In this document: piece after piece, positions 39,216-49,570 of the stretch
How positions within the stretch are numbered: the first letter of the stretch is position 1
Layout of the letters: every line of letters begins with the position of its first letter
Origin: Nitrosomonas sp. Nm166
GTDB lineage: Bacteria > Pseudomonadota > Gammaproteobacteria > Burkholderiales > Nitrosomonadaceae
DNA length: 64,000 bases
Assembly (NCBI RefSeq): GCF_900112825.1
Contig: NZ_FONE01000002.1
Coordinates: 1-64,000 of the forward strand
Reading direction: 5' to 3'
Translations under genes and position numbers: made by a program
The notes under the pieces: model-generated
Seen by the model: the letters and a program-made list of their open reading frames with translations, nothing else
Database searches by the model: none
What the model was told of the DNA's origin: nothing

Positions 39216-39422
39216 ATGAAAATTCTTGTTAATTTTGAATCTGGACTTAAACAAATATTTATTGTTCCCAAGTCTATGCTAGCGATTGAGTTCAGAAATA
39301 TGGCTAAAAAAATTGGTGGTAACATAGAAAGTATTGAATTTTCATTACCTCCGCGTCGTCAATCAAATCTCTCTAGATCAGAATTGCAGGAAGGAATACT
39401 CCGGTTGCCTGATAGACGGTAA
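39216..39422 (+). CDS. Small hypothetical protein (68 aa)
   Basis: The product is basic with an ordered start (MKILVNFESGLKQIFIVP) resembling one beta hairpin and helix, then an Arg/Ser-rich tail ending PDRR. A recognisable but weak ribosome site (GGG/GAGG-like, TAGGG) lies upstream. It is convergent with ssb and lies next to a 300-base non-coding stretch. No family recognised. Confidence 0.4.
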   Translation: MKILVNFESGLKQIFIVPKSMLAIEFRNMAKKIGGNIESIEFSLPPRRQSNLSRSELQEGILRLPDRR

Positions 39423-39451
39423 TGCTCAACTACCTTAATCTCATCGTTCGA

Positions 39452-39904
39452 TTAGAAGGGTATGTCATCATCCATATCATCAAATCCACTGGTGCTCTTG
39501 GTTGAAGAGGGTAGCCGACTGGAAGCAGAATTGTCTTCATCATGATCAGGCGATTCAAAACTGCCGCTTCCCGATCGGCTGCCCAGCATTTTCATATCGC
39601 TTGCAATAATATCTGTTGTATAACGTTCTACACCGTTCTTATCAGTCCATTTTCTGGTTTCCAGTCTGCCCTCGATATAAACAGAGCGGCCCTTCTTTAA
39701 ATATTCTCCTGCAATTTCTGCCAGTTTTCGGTAAAAGGTTACTCGATGCCATTCAGTCCTCTCCTGTTTTTCGCCATTCTTGTCTTTCCAGGTATCTGTT
39801 GTGGCCAATGTAATATTGGTTACTGCATCACCATTGGACATGTAACGAGTTTCCGGGTCTTTGCCCAAGTTACCGATGAGTATAACTTTATTGACTGATG
39901 CCAT
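39452..39904 (-). CDS. ssb: Single-stranded DNA-binding protein
   Basis: The 150 residues contain the OB-fold ([43 protein letters not shown]), a Ser/Asp-rich linker and the acidic tail DMDDDIPF that recruits repair and replication proteins. The ATG shares one base with the stop of the upstream MFS gene (TAATG), so the two are translationally coupled. uvrA lies divergently beyond the MFS gene, a common grouping of repair genes. Confidence 0.97.
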   Translation of the reverse strand: MASVNKVILIGNLGKDPETRYMSNGDAVTNITLATTDTWKDKNGEKQERTEWHRVTFYRKLAEIAGEYLKKGRSVYIEGRLETRKWTDKNGVERYTTDIIASDMKMLGSRSGSGSFESPDHDEDNSASSRLPSSTKSTSGFDDMDDDIPF

Positions 39905-41289
39905 TATGTTTCCTCCCCAAGCAGTCTAATTACTTCTTCTTCATCAAAGCCTCGCATGTCAACTTTCAGATATGCTACTCCTTCATTAACCAGTACCAGA
40001 GCTTCATATACACCGGGTATGGCTGCAAGCTGACGCGATAATTCTCTAGATTTATTCAAATCCATTTCCTGTACATGATACATTTTAGAGCGGACTGCAG
40101 CAGGTGCTTTCATCGTTAAAGCCAGTATCAGCCATATGAGTACCAGCGACCCACAAAATGCATATAGCGCATCACTTCCAAAAGCGCTAAATAAATAGCC
40201 ACCCACAGCAGCGCCTGCAAAAGCACCCATAAACTGAGTGCTACTGTAAATACCAATCGCTGTTCCTTTTGCACCGACCGGTGCTATCTTAGAAATCAGG
40301 GATGGCAAGCTGGCTTCCAGCAAATTGAATGCGGTAAAGAAAACTAATAATGCACCGGCTGTACCCCATACAGAATCAGAGGTAATGGCCAGTAATACCT
40401 GGCCTGCTGCTAAAATAGCGATAGCTGCAATAAATACGAATTTTAACTTGGCTTTTTTTTCAGAATAAATAATTGCCGGAATGATCAGCACTATTGATAA
40501 AAATAAAACCGGAAAATAAATCTGCCAATGATCATTTGCTGCCATTCCTGCCTGACGCAAAGTGAGCGGTACTACCAGCCAAAGCGCCATCAGCGTAGCA
40601 TGTAAAGCAAAAATACCGTAATTTAAACGCAACAATTGCGTATCTCGCAGTACGCTTGCAAAGCTCGCAACTGATGCTTCGGTGTCAGAATGAAAGCGGC
40701 TAATTTGCGGATCGGGAACAATTTTCTTTACTACAACCATTGCCAGAAGTGCTAAAACGCCGGTCATAGCAAAAATCCCTGGTACGCCAATCCACTGATT
40801 GAGAATTGGAGCGGCAATCAGGGAAATGGCGAAAACAGTGCCGATGGTCATGCCGATGGTTGCCATTGCTTTGGTGCGGTGTTCTTCACGCGTGAGATCT
40901 GCAGCAAGCGCCATCACAGCAGCTGAAATTGCGCCAGCACCTTGGATAATGCGTCCCCATATCACCCAGTAAATATCGATTGCGACAGCAGCAATCAGAC
41001 TACCGATGGCAAACAAAATCAAACCCAAATAAATGACAGGCTTACGTCCGATACGATCGGATAACCAGCCGAAGGGAATTTGCAAGATGGCCTGTGTTAA
41101 GCCATATGCACCCAATGCGATGCCGATCAATGTATAGTTATTGCCGCCGGGCAGATCCTCAGCATAAAAAGCGAATACCGGTAAAATGATAAACAACCCA
41201 AGCATTCGCAAGCCATAAACACCGGCCAGACCGATGGTTGCACGCAGTTCTACTGGAGACATTTTCTCAGATGAAGATGGAACAGACAT
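39904..41289 (-). CDS. MFS transporter with C-terminal regulatory-like domain
   Basis: The 461-residue protein has 12 predicted membrane helices with the MFS loop motif [11 protein letters not shown] near residue 76. The last 60 residues ([34 protein letters not shown]) form a soluble domain resembling a ferredoxin-like/HMA fold, a feature of the transporters that precede ssb in many proteobacteria. Substrate unknown. It is divergent from uvrA (66 bases), and no LexA box (CTGT-N8-ACAG) was seen in that gap. Confidence 0.88.
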   Translation of the reverse strand: MSVPSSSEKMSPVELRATIGLAGVYGLRMLGLFIILPVFAFYAEDLPGGNNYTLIGIALGAYGLTQAILQIPFGWLSDRIGRKPVIYLGLILFAIGSLIAAVAIDIYWVIWGRIIQGAGAISAAVMALAADLTREEHRTKAMATIGMTIGTVFAISLIAAPILNQWIGVPGIFAMTGVLALLAMVVVKKIVPDPQISRFHSDTEASVASFASVLRDTQLLRLNYGIFALHATLMALWLVVPLTLRQAGMAANDHWQIYFPVLFLSIVLIIPAIIYSEKKAKLKFVFIAAIAILAAGQVLLAITSDSVWGTAGALLVFFTAFNLLEASLPSLISKIAPVGAKGTAIGIYSSTQFMGAFAGAAVGGYLFSAFGSDALYAFCGSLVLIWLILALTMKAPAAVRSKMYHVQEMDLNKSRELSRQLAAIPGVYEALVLVNEGVAYLKVDMRGFDEEEVIRLLGEET

Positions 41290-41355
41290 GAATCAGGTTG
41301 TGATATTCCTAAAAAGTTGGGTATATTAACAGGTTGACTCATACATAGATAGCTA

Positions 41356-44175
41356 ATGGAATCCATAAAAATACGTGGTGCGCGCACTCACAATCTGAAA
41401 AATATCCATCTCGACCTGCCACGCAACAAGCTTGTTGTCATCACTGGGCTGTCTGGATCAGGTAAATCCTCGCTGGCATTTGATACCCTCTATGCTGAAG
41501 GCCAGCGTCGCTATGTGGAATCGCTTTCGGCCTATGCGCGGCAGTTTCTGCAGCTGATGGAAAAACCGGACGTCGATTTGATCGAAGGCCTTTCTCCTGC
41601 AATTGCCATTGAGCAAAAAGCAACCTCGCACAATCCACGCTCAACGGTTGGGACAGTTACTGAGATCCATGATTATTTGCGCCTGCTATTTGCCCGTGTT
41701 GGTGATCCGTATTGCCCTGAACACAATATTATTCTAACTGCGCAAAGTGTTTCGCAAATGGTTGACCATGTATTGCAGCTCCCGCTTGACACGCGCTTGA
41801 TGGTTCTTTCACCGTTGATCGTTGAGCGCAAAGGTGAACAGGTTGAATTATTCGATGAGCTGCGTGCACAGGGGTTTATTCGCTTGCGGATTGATGGGGA
41901 AGTTTATGAAATCGACGCGTTACCCAAGTTGCAAAAAACCAAAAAACATACGATTGAAGTAGTAATTGACCGCTTAAAAGTTTCTCCAGATGCTAAGCAG
42001 CGTCTCGCTGAATCATTTGAAGTGGCATTACGCCATTCTGACGGGCGTGCCTTAGCGGTTGAAATAGATACAGACCATGAACACCTCTTTTCCGCCAAAT
42101 TTAGCTGTCCAGTGTGCAGCTATTCTCTGCCTGAATTAGAGCCCAGATTATTTTCATTCAATAATCCCTTGGGTGCGTGTAATAAATGCGATGGTCTGGG
42201 ACAGATCACTTTTTTTGATCCGGCGCGCGTAGTGGCTTTCCCGCATCTCTCATTAGCCGCCGGGGCGGTAAAAAACTGGGATCGGCGCAATCAATTTTAC
42301 TTTCAGCTATTAACAAGCCTTGCAGAATATTATCAGTTTGACCTGGAAACACCCTTTGAGAAATTAGAGGAACCTATACGTAATATTATTTTGTATGGTT
42401 CTGGTAAAGAAAAAATCCATTTCTCGTATTTCACAGAAGGTGGTCGTAAGCATCAGGAGACACATCCTTTTGAAGGAATTATTCCCAATCTGACACGGCG
42501 CTATAAGGAAACGGAATCACAGGTCGTGCGTGAGGAGCTGGCAAAATACCTCAATGCACAAACTTGTCCGGAATGCCATGGTACACGCTTATGTCGGGCC
42601 GCACGCCATGTGCAGGTTGCGGGGCAGGCGATTTATGAGATTAGTGCTTTCCCTTTGAAAAAGGCCAAGCTATTTTTTGACCAAATTGAATTATCGGGTC
42701 ACAAGCAATCCATTGCCGAGAGGATCATCAAAGAAATCTCCAGCCGCCTACAATTTCTCAACAATGTCGGGTTGGATTATCTATCTCTGGATCGCTCTGC
42801 TGACACGTTATCTGGCGGTGAATCCCAGCGCATACGCCTTGCCAGTCAAATCGGCTCTGGTTTGACGGGGGTTATGTATGTCCTGGATGAACCTTCGATT
42901 GGCTTGCATCAACGTGATAATGGACGTCTACTGGATACACTCAAAAATCTGCGTGATTTGGGTAATAGCGTTATTGTGGTTGAGCACGATCAGGATGCTA
43001 TACAAATTGCGGATTATGTGGTTGACATGGGGCCTGGTGCCGGAGAGCATGGCGGCTTCGTTGTCGCTCAGGGTAGCCCACAAGTTATTCAGGGAAATAA
43101 TGATTCTCTGACCGGTAAATACTTGGCCGGCAAATTATCGATCAAAATACCGGAGAAACGCCACGAACCCAATAATAATCGCATACTTCGGATTGACGGT
43201 GCTTCCGGTAATAATCTAAAAAATGTCACGCTTAATCTGCCGGTAGGATTATTTGTCTGTGTGACAGGAGTCTCGGGATCCGGCAAATCTACACTCATCA
43301 ATGAAACATTGCATCGCGCAGTAGCTCGGCATCTTTACGCCAGCAATGTCGAGCCTGCGTCCTATCAGCACATTGAGGGTTTGGCTTTTTTCGATAAAGT
43401 GATCAATATGGATCAAAGCCCTATCGGGCGAACGCCGCGTTCCAATCCAGCTACTTACACCGGTGTGTTTACACCCATCCGGGAATTATTTGCCGGCGTA
43501 CCACAGGCGCGCGAGCGCGGTTATGCGCCTGGCCGGTTTTCTTTCAATGTCAAAGGCGGGCGGTGCGAGGCTTGCCAAGGCGATGGTGTGATTAAGGTGG
43601 AAATGCATTTTTTGCCAGATATCTATGTCACTTGTGATGTATGCCATGGCCGGCGATATAATCGAGAAACCCTGGAAATTCAGTATAAAGGTAAAAATAT
43701 CAATGAAGTGTTGCAGATGACCGTGGAAAATGCATTTGAATTTTTCACACCGGTACCGGTCATTGCACGCAAGTTACAAACACTTCTGGAAGTAGGTTTA
43801 GGCTATATTACTTTAGGGCAATCAGCCACTACACTTTCCGGCGGTGAAGCGCAACGGGTAAAGCTCTCGTTAGAGCTTTCCAAACGTGAGACAGGGCGCA
43901 CGCTCTATATTCTTGATGAGCCTACCACTGGTCTGCATTTTCAGGATATTGACTTGCTGTTGAAGGTCCTGCACAGACTGCGCGATCAGGGTAATACTGT
44001 GGTGGTTATCGAGCACAATCTGGATGTCATCAAAACGGCCGACTGGATTATTGATTTGGGGCCGGAAGGCGGTGATGGCGGGGGATGTATTGTTGCGGAA
44101 GGGACACCGGAAGCGATCGCAGTCAATCAAAACAGCTATACCGGTCATTATCTGCAACCGATGCTTACCAAATGA
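41356..44175 (+). CDS. uvrA: Excinuclease ABC subunit A
   Basis: The 939-residue protein has two ABC ATPase units: Walker [20 protein letters not shown] near the start and [15 protein letters not shown] in the second, signatures LSGGESQR and LSGGEAQR. Zinc modules are CPVC with CNKCDG, and CEAC with CDVCHGRR. It recognises DNA lesions and loads UvrB in nucleotide excision repair. The gene overlaps the next (glycerate kinase) by ATGA. No LexA-type operator is seen upstream. Confidence 0.97.
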   Translation: MESIKIRGARTHNLKNIHLDLPRNKLVVITGLSGSGKSSLAFDTLYAEGQRRYVESLSAYARQFLQLMEKPDVDLIEGLSPAIAIEQKATSHNPRSTVGTVTEIHDYLRLLFARVGDPYCPEHNIILTAQSVSQMVDHVLQLPLDTRLMVLSPLIVERKGEQVELFDELRAQGFIRLRIDGEVYEIDALPKLQKTKKHTIEVVIDRLKVSPDAKQRLAESFEVALRHSDGRALAVEIDTDHEHLFSAKFSCPVCSYSLPELEPRLFSFNNPLGACNKCDGLGQITFFDPARVVAFPHLSLAAGAVKNWDRRNQFYFQLLTSLAEYYQFDLETPFEKLEEPIRNIILYGSGKEKIHFSYFTEGGRKHQETHPFEGIIPNLTRRYKETESQVVREELAKYLNAQTCPECHGTRLCRAARHVQVAGQAIYEISAFPLKKAKLFFDQIELSGHKQSIAERIIKEISSRLQFLNNVGLDYLSLDRSADTLSGGESQRIRLASQIGSGLTGVMYVLDEPSIGLHQRDNGRLLDTLKNLRDLGNSVIVVEHDQDAIQIADYVVDMGPGAGEHGGFVVAQGSPQVIQGNNDSLTGKYLAGKLSIKIPEKRHEPNNNRILRIDGASGNNLKNVTLNLPVGLFVCVTGVSGSGKSTLINETLHRAVARHLYASNVEPASYQHIEGLAFFDKVINMDQSPIGRTPRSNPATYTGVFTPIRELFAGVPQARERGYAPGRFSFNVKGGRCEACQGDGVIKVEMHFLPDIYVTCDVCHGRRYNRETLEIQYKGKNINEVLQMTVENAFEFFTPVPVIARKLQTLLEVGLGYITLGQSATTLSGGEAQRVKLSLELSKRETGRTLYILDEPTTGLHFQDIDLLLKVLHRLRDQGNTVVVIEHNLDVIKTADWIIDLGPEGGDGGGCIVAEGTPEAIAVNQNSYTGHYLQPMLTK

Positions 44176-45443
44176 ATCCGCGCGATTTGTTGCTGGAAAG
44201 CTTTTCAATTGCCGTTAAGGCGGCTGATCCGATTCATGTGGTACCGCAACATCTTCCCAGTTCTCCCAGAGGCCGTACGCTTGTAGTCGGTGCTGGCAAA
44301 GCTGCTGCTGCCATGGCGCTGGCCGTTGAAAATTCCTGGCCTGCTGATGCGCGACTAGATGGCTTAGTGATCACTCGTTACGGGCATAAATTACCTACTC
44401 ATAAAATTGAAGTGATTGAAGCCGGGCATCCGATTCCAGACAAAAATGGGGAACAAGCATCACGACAGATTTTGTCCGCGGTCAAGGCGTTAAAATCTGA
44501 AGATCTATTACTCTGCTTGTTCAGTGGAGGTGGGTCCAGTCTGCTTTCTCTGCCGATTGATGGAATTTCATTACAGGACCTTAAAGAAGTTACTCATCAG
44601 TTATTACGGTGTGGAGCCAGCATCCAGGAAATCAACACTGTGCGCAAACACTTATCGGCCGTTCAGGGTGGAAAGCTTGCTGCCGCTTGCAAAGCGCCAG
44701 TAGTGGCGTTAATTATCTCCGATGTAACCGGTGATGAGGCAACGCATATCGCTTCTGGCCCCTGCGCGCCTGATCCGACTACCTACTCTGATGCGCTGGC
44801 TGTGCTTGATCACTATAATTTGGAAGTTTCATCCACGGTCAGAAGAATTTTGTTTGCAGGGAAAGAACAGGCAGTTAATGAAACACCTAAACCTGGTTCT
44901 TCCATTTTTTTCCGTGTTGAAAACAGAATCATTGCAAATGCTCATCAGTCACTGATTGCAGCGTCGAATTATTTTCAGGGCCTTAATATCACTCCTTTCA
45001 TATTGGGAGATACGGTAACCGGAGAATCGCGGGAAATTGCCAAAAGCTACGCAGCATTAGCCAGAGAAATTCACTTATATCCACAACTGTTAAGGGCACC
45101 TGCTGTGCTTTTATCAGGTGGTGAAACCACAGTTACTCTCAAAGGCAATGGACGTGGTGGCCGTAATTCAGAATTTTTGTTATCGCTATTGATTGGGCTG
45201 GCTGGTCAAGAGAGAACTTATGCTCTTGCCTGTGATACGGATGGATTGGATGGTAGTGAAAATAATGCCGGAGCGCTCATTACTCCTGATTCACTCATTC
45301 GCGCCCAAGAAATTGGATTGAATGCCGCCTCATTACTGGACAATAATGATGCCTATACTTTTTTTGAGCAATTAAACGATTTAGTGATAACGGGACCAAC
45401 TTATACCAATGTGAATGATTACCGTGCCGTCCTAGTGCTTTAA
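44172..45443 (+). CDS. Glycerate 2-kinase of the MOFRL/GckA (TtuD) family
   Basis: The true start is the ATG at 44172, overlapping the uvrA stop (ATGA); the frame is open upstream but inside uvrA. The 423-residue product has [29 protein letters not shown], and the C-terminal MOFRL block with [19 protein letters not shown]. This family phosphorylates D-glycerate to 2-phosphoglycerate; older annotations call it hydroxypyruvate reductase. In an autotroph with the Calvin cycle this would serve recovery of carbon from 2-phosphoglycolate. Coupling to uvrA is probably incidental. Confidence 0.9.
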   Translation: MNPRDLLLESFSIAVKAADPIHVVPQHLPSSPRGRTLVVGAGKAAAAMALAVENSWPADARLDGLVITRYGHKLPTHKIEVIEAGHPIPDKNGEQASRQILSAVKALKSEDLLLCLFSGGGSSLLSLPIDGISLQDLKEVTHQLLRCGASIQEINTVRKHLSAVQGGKLAAACKAPVVALIISDVTGDEATHIASGPCAPDPTTYSDALAVLDHYNLEVSSTVRRILFAGKEQAVNETPKPGSSIFFRVENRIIANAHQSLIAASNYFQGLNITPFILGDTVTGESREIAKSYAALAREIHLYPQLLRAPAVLLSGGETTVTLKGNGRGGRNSEFLLSLLIGLAGQERTYALACDTDGLDGSENNAGALITPDSLIRAQEIGLNAASLLDNNDAYTFFEQLNDLVITGPTYTNVNDYRAVLVL

Positions 45444-45453
45444 TAAGGGGATG

Positions 45454-45996
45454 CTATTTAGCGAAGCCAATTATCGGGGGTCGGTCAATTTGTATGGATG
45501 ATAACACCAGTCCCTGCTGAAACCATCTTTCAATTACATATTCATAGAATTGCTGGTTTCTTGAGCCCTTAAAAGCCACAGCTAGCTTTTTACCCCGCTC
45601 TGTAAGAAGTACATGCCCCAAGTCCAGATAGTTATTTCGATCATTCTGAAAGCCTATTTTTGTTGGTTTGCCACCATAAAACAGTCGCGTATGCTTACCG
45701 AATCCTTTTTTAATAAAGCCATTGATTTCAAAATTAATTAAATCCAGGGATTTGAGATGTTTTAATGATGCTCGTGTAATTCCCTGCTTCGTATACACTT
45801 CATTTTCCACATCAAAGATGAGAGGCAATGGATCGCCCTGAATCCATAAGAATTGACATAAAGCTTCAAAAAGTTGACTGTCTTGTGGATTTAAATGATC
45901 AGATTTAATATTTGCGCTAGCGTTTGGGAGAATATTTTCTGAGCGAGTGATGCTGGAAGTAATGAATTGCACAAATGTTGTCAATAAATTACTCAT
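45454..45996 (-). CDS. Hypothetical protein resembling DUF2806/TIGR03899 C-terminal domains
   Basis: The 180-residue protein contains blocks ASLKHLKSLDLI, TRLFYGGKPTKIG and LDLGHVLLTERGKKLA. Their order (helix ending in LxLI, then a YYG-like turn, then LTxxG) matches my memory of the DUF2806/TIGR03899 families, which are otherwise uncharacterised. No signal peptide or membrane segment is visible. It is 23 bases downstream of the membrane protein at 46020-46439 and is convergent with the kinase gene. Assignment is tentative. Confidence 0.45.
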   Translation of the reverse strand: MSNLLTTFVQFITSSITRSENILPNASANIKSDHLNPQDSQLFEALCQFLWIQGDPLPLIFDVENEVYTKQGITRASLKHLKSLDLINFEINGFIKKGFGKHTRLFYGGKPTKIGFQNDRNNYLDLGHVLLTERGKKLAVAFKGSRNQQFYEYVIERWFQQGLVLSSIQIDRPPIIGFAK

Positions 45997-46019
45997 TTTT
46001 TTATACTTAAACTAATCCT

Positions 46020-46439
46020 TCAATTTTTCTTATCACTTTTGGAATTCATTTCTGTAGCTTGAGGCTTTGCGGCTGATGAATCTTTTTGTATAGTCACTTG
46101 ATCCGGCTTATCTTCCAATTTTGAAGTATCTTTTATTTTTCGGGATTTTATTTCTTTATTAATCTCGGCAAGAAGCGCAATGTTGTCTCTACGCTGTTTA
46201 TCACTTTTATACCAAGATGCGCAGGTAACAGTACCCATAATTATCAATACAACGTTCATTATATCGACACCATCGAAAAAGATGAACGCAATCCCGGTTG
46301 AAATGGCAAACGCGCCTAAAAAAGCTGTCAATAGCCATAATTTTGAACCAGTTCCTGAGCTGTTACTTCGGCTGTTCCACGCTTCAAGCTTATCGCGCGT
46401 AGTAATCAATTCTTCATCAGTCCATTTTCTCATGCTCAT
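46020..46439 (-). CDS. Two-helix membrane protein with charged C-terminal tail
   Basis: After a soluble 30-residue N-terminus (WTDEELITTRDKLEAW) come two hydrophobic helices (about 33-53 and 59-76), and a long Lys/Asp/Ser-rich tail predicted disordered. Function unknown. It forms a likely two-gene operon with the downstream DUF2806-like gene. The two helices with a helical N-terminal segment recall phage-holin or stress membrane proteins, but nothing specific supports that. Confidence 0.5.
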   Translation of the reverse strand: MSMRKWTDEELITTRDKLEAWNSRSNSSGTGSKLWLLTAFLGAFAISTGIAFIFFDGVDIMNVVLIIMGTVTCASWYKSDKQRRDNIALLAEINKEIKSRKIKDTSKLEDKPDQVTIQKDSSAAKPQATEMNSKSDKKN

Positions 46440-46535
46440 AGCTACAGTACTCCATTAAAGTGGATTGGTATTTTTTAGAAGTATAAATTTATAATCAGAC
46501 AAAAAACAATATTACTTATTTTTTCTTTTTAAAAT

Positions 46536-46563
46536 AAAAAAGGCACCTGCTGGTGCCTTTTTT
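46536..46563. terminator. Rho-independent terminator of the porin gene
   Basis: A 12-bp stem (46536-46547 with 46552-46563) with a TGCT loop has A/T runs on both sides. It lies 17 bases past the porin stop and could work in both directions. Confidence 0.85.
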
Positions 46564-46579
46564 ATTAAATCAACTTTGT

Positions 46580-47782
46580 TTAGAAATTGTGACGCATACC
46601 CACTGTGTAGGTATTGCTGTCTCTGAATACCGCATTTCTGTCATCAACCATTCCACGTTGGTAACCACCGAAGAGGCTGGATCGCTTGCTGAGATTATGG
46701 ATCAAGCCGACAGTAAACTGACTTACTTCACGTTTTGCCGCAAAAGCAGTTGCATTGGCATCTGCCATACCGCCTTGAGCAACAATGCTGGTATTGCCCC
46801 AATCATATTGAGCACCTGCAAACCACAGATGGCCATCGCCACCCAAATTCATTGCTGAATTACACTGCCCACGAGTATCCGTTGGTTGGCCCAAGCCAGT
46901 CGCCGGATTACCTAACGCAGCAGCATTGGTACAGGTTGCTGCACCTATTGCATTGCTAATCCTTTCATATTGACCGCCAAACTTGAAGTTTTGGAAGCCC
47001 CACATTACACCACCGCGCCAGACATGTTCATTGCTGCTCACACCTAAAGTTCTCTGGCGAGTGCTGACGTTATCGCGAGAGTACCCACCGAACGCACCTA
47101 GATTATGTCCTGCTATATTTGCTTCATATTTGCCTGCGACTTGGAAGTCCCATTCACCGTCTTCACCACCGGAATTAGATTGGCTTCCCTGAAAAGTACT
47201 TGATGGAGAGATAAAATTTCCTGGATCCAATCTGTTGGCATCCCCCGGCATTAAGATACCTGCAAAGCTGAAACCTTCAACTTTGGGGGAATCATAACGC
47301 ACAGCACTGTTTACAAAACTCTGAGCACCTGATCCCAAACCATTGGCTGAAGCTGTCATGGTACCACCACTACCTGCAGCTTGGAGAGTGGTGTATGCAA
47401 ATGGATCAATGGTCATACCACCGGCAAAATCTTTAAATGGAGATTGAACACGACCAAATTTCACTTCGCCCCAATTATCGTTAGCCAGCGCAACCCAACG
47501 TTCCCGCGCAACACCTAATGCACCACTACCTGTATTGAAACCATATTCCACATGTGCCTTTGCTTTTAAACCGCCACCCAGGTTTTCAGTTATATGCGCA
47601 CCCCAACGTGAGCGACCTGTGTCATCACCGATAAGAGCTTGACTGCTTTGCAAGTCTCTATTAACTGTAGCGTATTCAGCTTGGACACTACCAAAAAGCG
47701 TTACATTTGTTCCTTGCGCTGACACAGCCATTGGGGTTGCAAGTGCACCGGCTACTGCCAACGAAATAAGTTTCTTCTTCAT
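46580..47782 (-). CDS. Gram-negative general porin
   Basis: The start is at 47782 (AAGGAG upstream); the open frame extends 59 codons farther but through the leader. The 400-residue product begins MKKKLISLAVAGALATPMAVSA, a signal peptide, followed by VTLFGSVQAEY, the typical first strand of betaproteobacterial 16-strand trimeric porins, and ends in YTVGMRHNF with the C-terminal Phe recognised by BAM. Loops contain a CN-QC-type cysteine pair (ATCTN, GQCNS). It would allow passive diffusion of small hydrophilic solutes. It has its own promoter, leader hairpins and terminator, so it is a single-gene unit. Confidence 0.92.
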   Translation of the reverse strand: MKKKLISLAVAGALATPMAVSAQGTNVTLFGSVQAEYATVNRDLQSSQALIGDDTGRSRWGAHITENLGGGLKAKAHVEYGFNTGSGALGVARERWVALANDNWGEVKFGRVQSPFKDFAGGMTIDPFAYTTLQAAGSGGTMTASANGLGSGAQSFVNSAVRYDSPKVEGFSFAGILMPGDANRLDPGNFISPSSTFQGSQSNSGGEDGEWDFQVAGKYEANIAGHNLGAFGGYSRDNVSTRQRTLGVSSNEHVWRGGVMWGFQNFKFGGQYERISNAIGAATCTNAAALGNPATGLGQPTDTRGQCNSAMNLGGDGHLWFAGAQYDWGNTSIVAQGGMADANATAFAAKREVSQFTVGLIHNLSKRSSLFGGYQRGMVDDRNAVFRDSNTYTVGMRHNF

Positions 47783-47838
47783 ACGGAAGTTCTCCTTTAA
47801 TGTTAAAACGACTGGGGTCGCCATATTTTTGCCTGCTA

Positions 47839-47854
47839 CATTCCTTATGGAATG
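47839..47854 (-). repeat. Small inverted repeat in the porin leader
   Basis: CATTCC (47839-47844) and GGAATG (47849-47854) are separated by TTAT. It lies in the untranslated leader of the porin mRNA, about 57 bases upstream of the start codon. Confidence 0.5.
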
Positions 47855-47870
47855 CTCCCCGTTTGTTCGG

Positions 47871-47888
47871 ACCTTCCAGCTGGAAGGT
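47871..47888 (-). promoter_or_regulatory. 18-bp perfect palindrome at the 5' end of the porin mRNA
   Basis: ACCTTCCAGCTGGAAGGT equals its reverse complement and lies immediately downstream of the predicted transcription start. It may be an operator or a 5' stabilising hairpin of the mRNA. Confidence 0.5.
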
Positions 47889-47896
47889 TTGATTGG

Positions 47897-47925
47897 ATTG
47901 TGCCCAACGCAGAACTGTACTGCAA
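47897..47925 (-). promoter_or_regulatory. Predicted sigma-70 promoter of the porin gene
   Basis: On the minus strand TTGCAG (47920-47925) and CACAAT (47897-47902) are 17 bases apart, the optimal spacing. Start of transcription would be near 47890, giving a leader of about 108 bases. Confidence 0.55.
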
Positions 47926-47954
47926 GAAAAACAAGCAGATTTTGTAAATTTAAT

Positions 47955-48003
47955 AACAACTATGTTGTATATAGACAACACGCTTGTTGCTTTTCTGACA
48001 ACA
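47955..48003. promoter_or_regulatory. Array of alternating ACAAC/GTTGT words upstream of the porin promoter
   Basis: Five words occur within 49 bases: ACAAC (47956-47960), GTTGT (47964-47968), ACAAC (47975-47979), GTTG (47986-47989) and ACAAC (47998-48002). Neighbouring words pair as inverted repeats with 3-, 6-, 6- and 8-base spacers. The position just upstream of the -35 element suggests a binding site for a dimeric regulator. Confidence 0.4.
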
Positions 48004-48503
48004 TAATTTATATTCATATTTATTTCAATAAGATATAATAATTTTATCTTTTATTTCCAAAGTTAACTATAAATTTAATACATCAGTATCATTTTTATTA
48101 GATGCAAAAAATTTTATTAGAATAATATTAATTACTTGATTGGCTCTAGAAGTTGAGGCGCTTAGAGCACAGAGATTATCTGACAATAATTAATTAAAAC
48201 GAAAAACCAGTTTCTTGGATGTGAGATAAAAGATGCTCAGGCATATTGTTTGAACTTAGCCGAATAGCGAGACCCAAAATTTGGGATTGCTCAAACCTGT
48301 AAATTTGGCGTTATCGTGATGTACTTCCTGAAGCTGTACCTCCTGAAGTGCTTTTATCAAAGTCGATGTAATGATGAAAATAGCCATGAGCTAATAGCTA
48401 ATTTTCACTGATTTGTGGTTGTTTTACTGTTTCTGAAGATTTCAGTTATTATTTCATCCCTTGTAGTTATTCTATTTTGTTTATACTGACTGCGACATGA
48501 CTT
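48004..48503. other. Intergenic region between divergent porin and L,D-transpeptidase genes
   Basis: About 500 AT-rich bases without a credible gene. It must carry the promoter of the L,D-transpeptidase gene, which I could not place with confidence. Confidence 0.4.
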
Positions 48504-49478
48504 ATGCATAAATTTTTTCTATTTATTTTTACTATGACCAATCTTGTTACTGTCTCTTCACTTTGTGCTGAGACATGGATACTTCCACCGCAAGATATTG
48601 ATATTTTTGGTAAAATAAGAACTGCCCATGCAAGTCGTGAAGAGACACTGTTAGACATAGCACGTAGATATGATATCGGTCAGATCGAGATTTTGTTAGC
48701 TAATCCCACTGTTGATAGATGGCTGCCTGAGGATGGTGCAAAGGTTATTTTGCCTAGCCGTTATATTATTCCTCATGCTGATCGCAAGGGACTGGTAATT
48801 AATTTACCTGAAATGAGAATCTACTACTTTCCTGAGCCTGCTAAAGGAAGCAAGCCCATGATTGTTACGCATCCGGTAGGAATCGGCAGGATGGACTGGG
48901 TAACGCCCTTGGGAGTATCAAAAATAATTGAAAAGAAGAAAGATCCTACTTGGATACCTCCTAAATCACTTCAAATGGATAGGATAGCGAATGGGGAGCA
49001 GCCCTATCCCAGTATAGTGCCCCCTGGCCCAACCAATCCTTTAGGCCGGCATGCCATGCGCTTAAGCATCGGAAGTGGCAGCTATCTGATACATGGTACT
49101 ATTAAGCCATTTGGTGTTGGAATGCGAGTTTCAGCGGGGTGTGTACGTATGTATCCCGAAGACATTGAGGCACTGTTTGATAAAGTTTCAATTGGAACTC
49201 AAGTGCAAATAGTCAATCAACCGATTAAACTTGGCTGGTTGCTAGATTCGCTTTTTATTGAGTTGCATCCACCATTGGAAGAGGATGAAGAAAAGTACAC
49301 CGACTATAAACAAATGGTATTTATTGCTATCAATGACTTTCTTGCGTTAAATAGCAGCAAGAAAAATATTACTGAAGATTTTGAGATAGATCAGGAAGCT
49401 TTAAGAAACGCAATTATGGAAAAAAGCGGGATACCAGTTCTAATTTCACGGTCACGCAATCAGATGCAAGATAATTAA
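48504..49478 (+). CDS. LysM-like L,D-transpeptidase (ErfK/YbiS family)
   Basis: The 324 residues carry a signal peptide (about 1-22, SLCA), a LysM-like segment (about 43-85: ETLLDIARRYDIG, NPTVDRWLPEDGAKVILP), and a YkuD catalytic domain (about 95-235). The active site reads HG at 197-198 and SAGCVRMYP with Cys213 and Arg215. A C-terminal extension of about 85 residues is present. E. coli relatives link Braun's lipoprotein to meso-DAP or make 3-3 crosslinks. Its convergent neighbour encodes an Lpp/OprI-like lipoprotein with a C-terminal Lys, which makes lipoprotein attachment a strong candidate role here. Confidence 0.9.
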   Translation: MHKFFLFIFTMTNLVTVSSLCAETWILPPQDIDIFGKIRTAHASREETLLDIARRYDIGQIEILLANPTVDRWLPEDGAKVILPSRYIIPHADRKGLVINLPEMRIYYFPEPAKGSKPMIVTHPVGIGRMDWVTPLGVSKIIEKKKDPTWIPPKSLQMDRIANGEQPYPSIVPPGPTNPLGRHAMRLSIGSGSYLIHGTIKPFGVGMRVSAGCVRMYPEDIEALFDKVSIGTQVQIVNQPIKLGWLLDSLFIELHPPLEEDEEKYTDYKQMVFIAINDFLALNSSKKNITEDFEIDQEALRNAIMEKSGIPVLISRSRNQMQDN

Positions 49479-49529
49479 TAGTATTTTCATCTTTTCTTTT
49501 TAAGGAAGCTAATTAGAAACTTCACTCAT

Positions 49530-49557
49530 AAAAAACCCCTCAAATGAGGGGTTTTTT
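49530..49557. terminator. Bidirectional Rho-independent terminator
   Basis: A 13-bp perfect stem (49530-49542 with 49545-49557) has flanking A and T runs. It lies between the convergent L,D-transpeptidase and Lpp-like genes. Confidence 0.9.
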
Positions 49558-49570
49558 AATTTTATTTACA

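Noticed and set aside
41290-41355. LexA/SOS box between the MFS gene and uvrA
   Set aside because: No CTGT-N8-ACAG pattern is present; only a single ACAG-like word was found.
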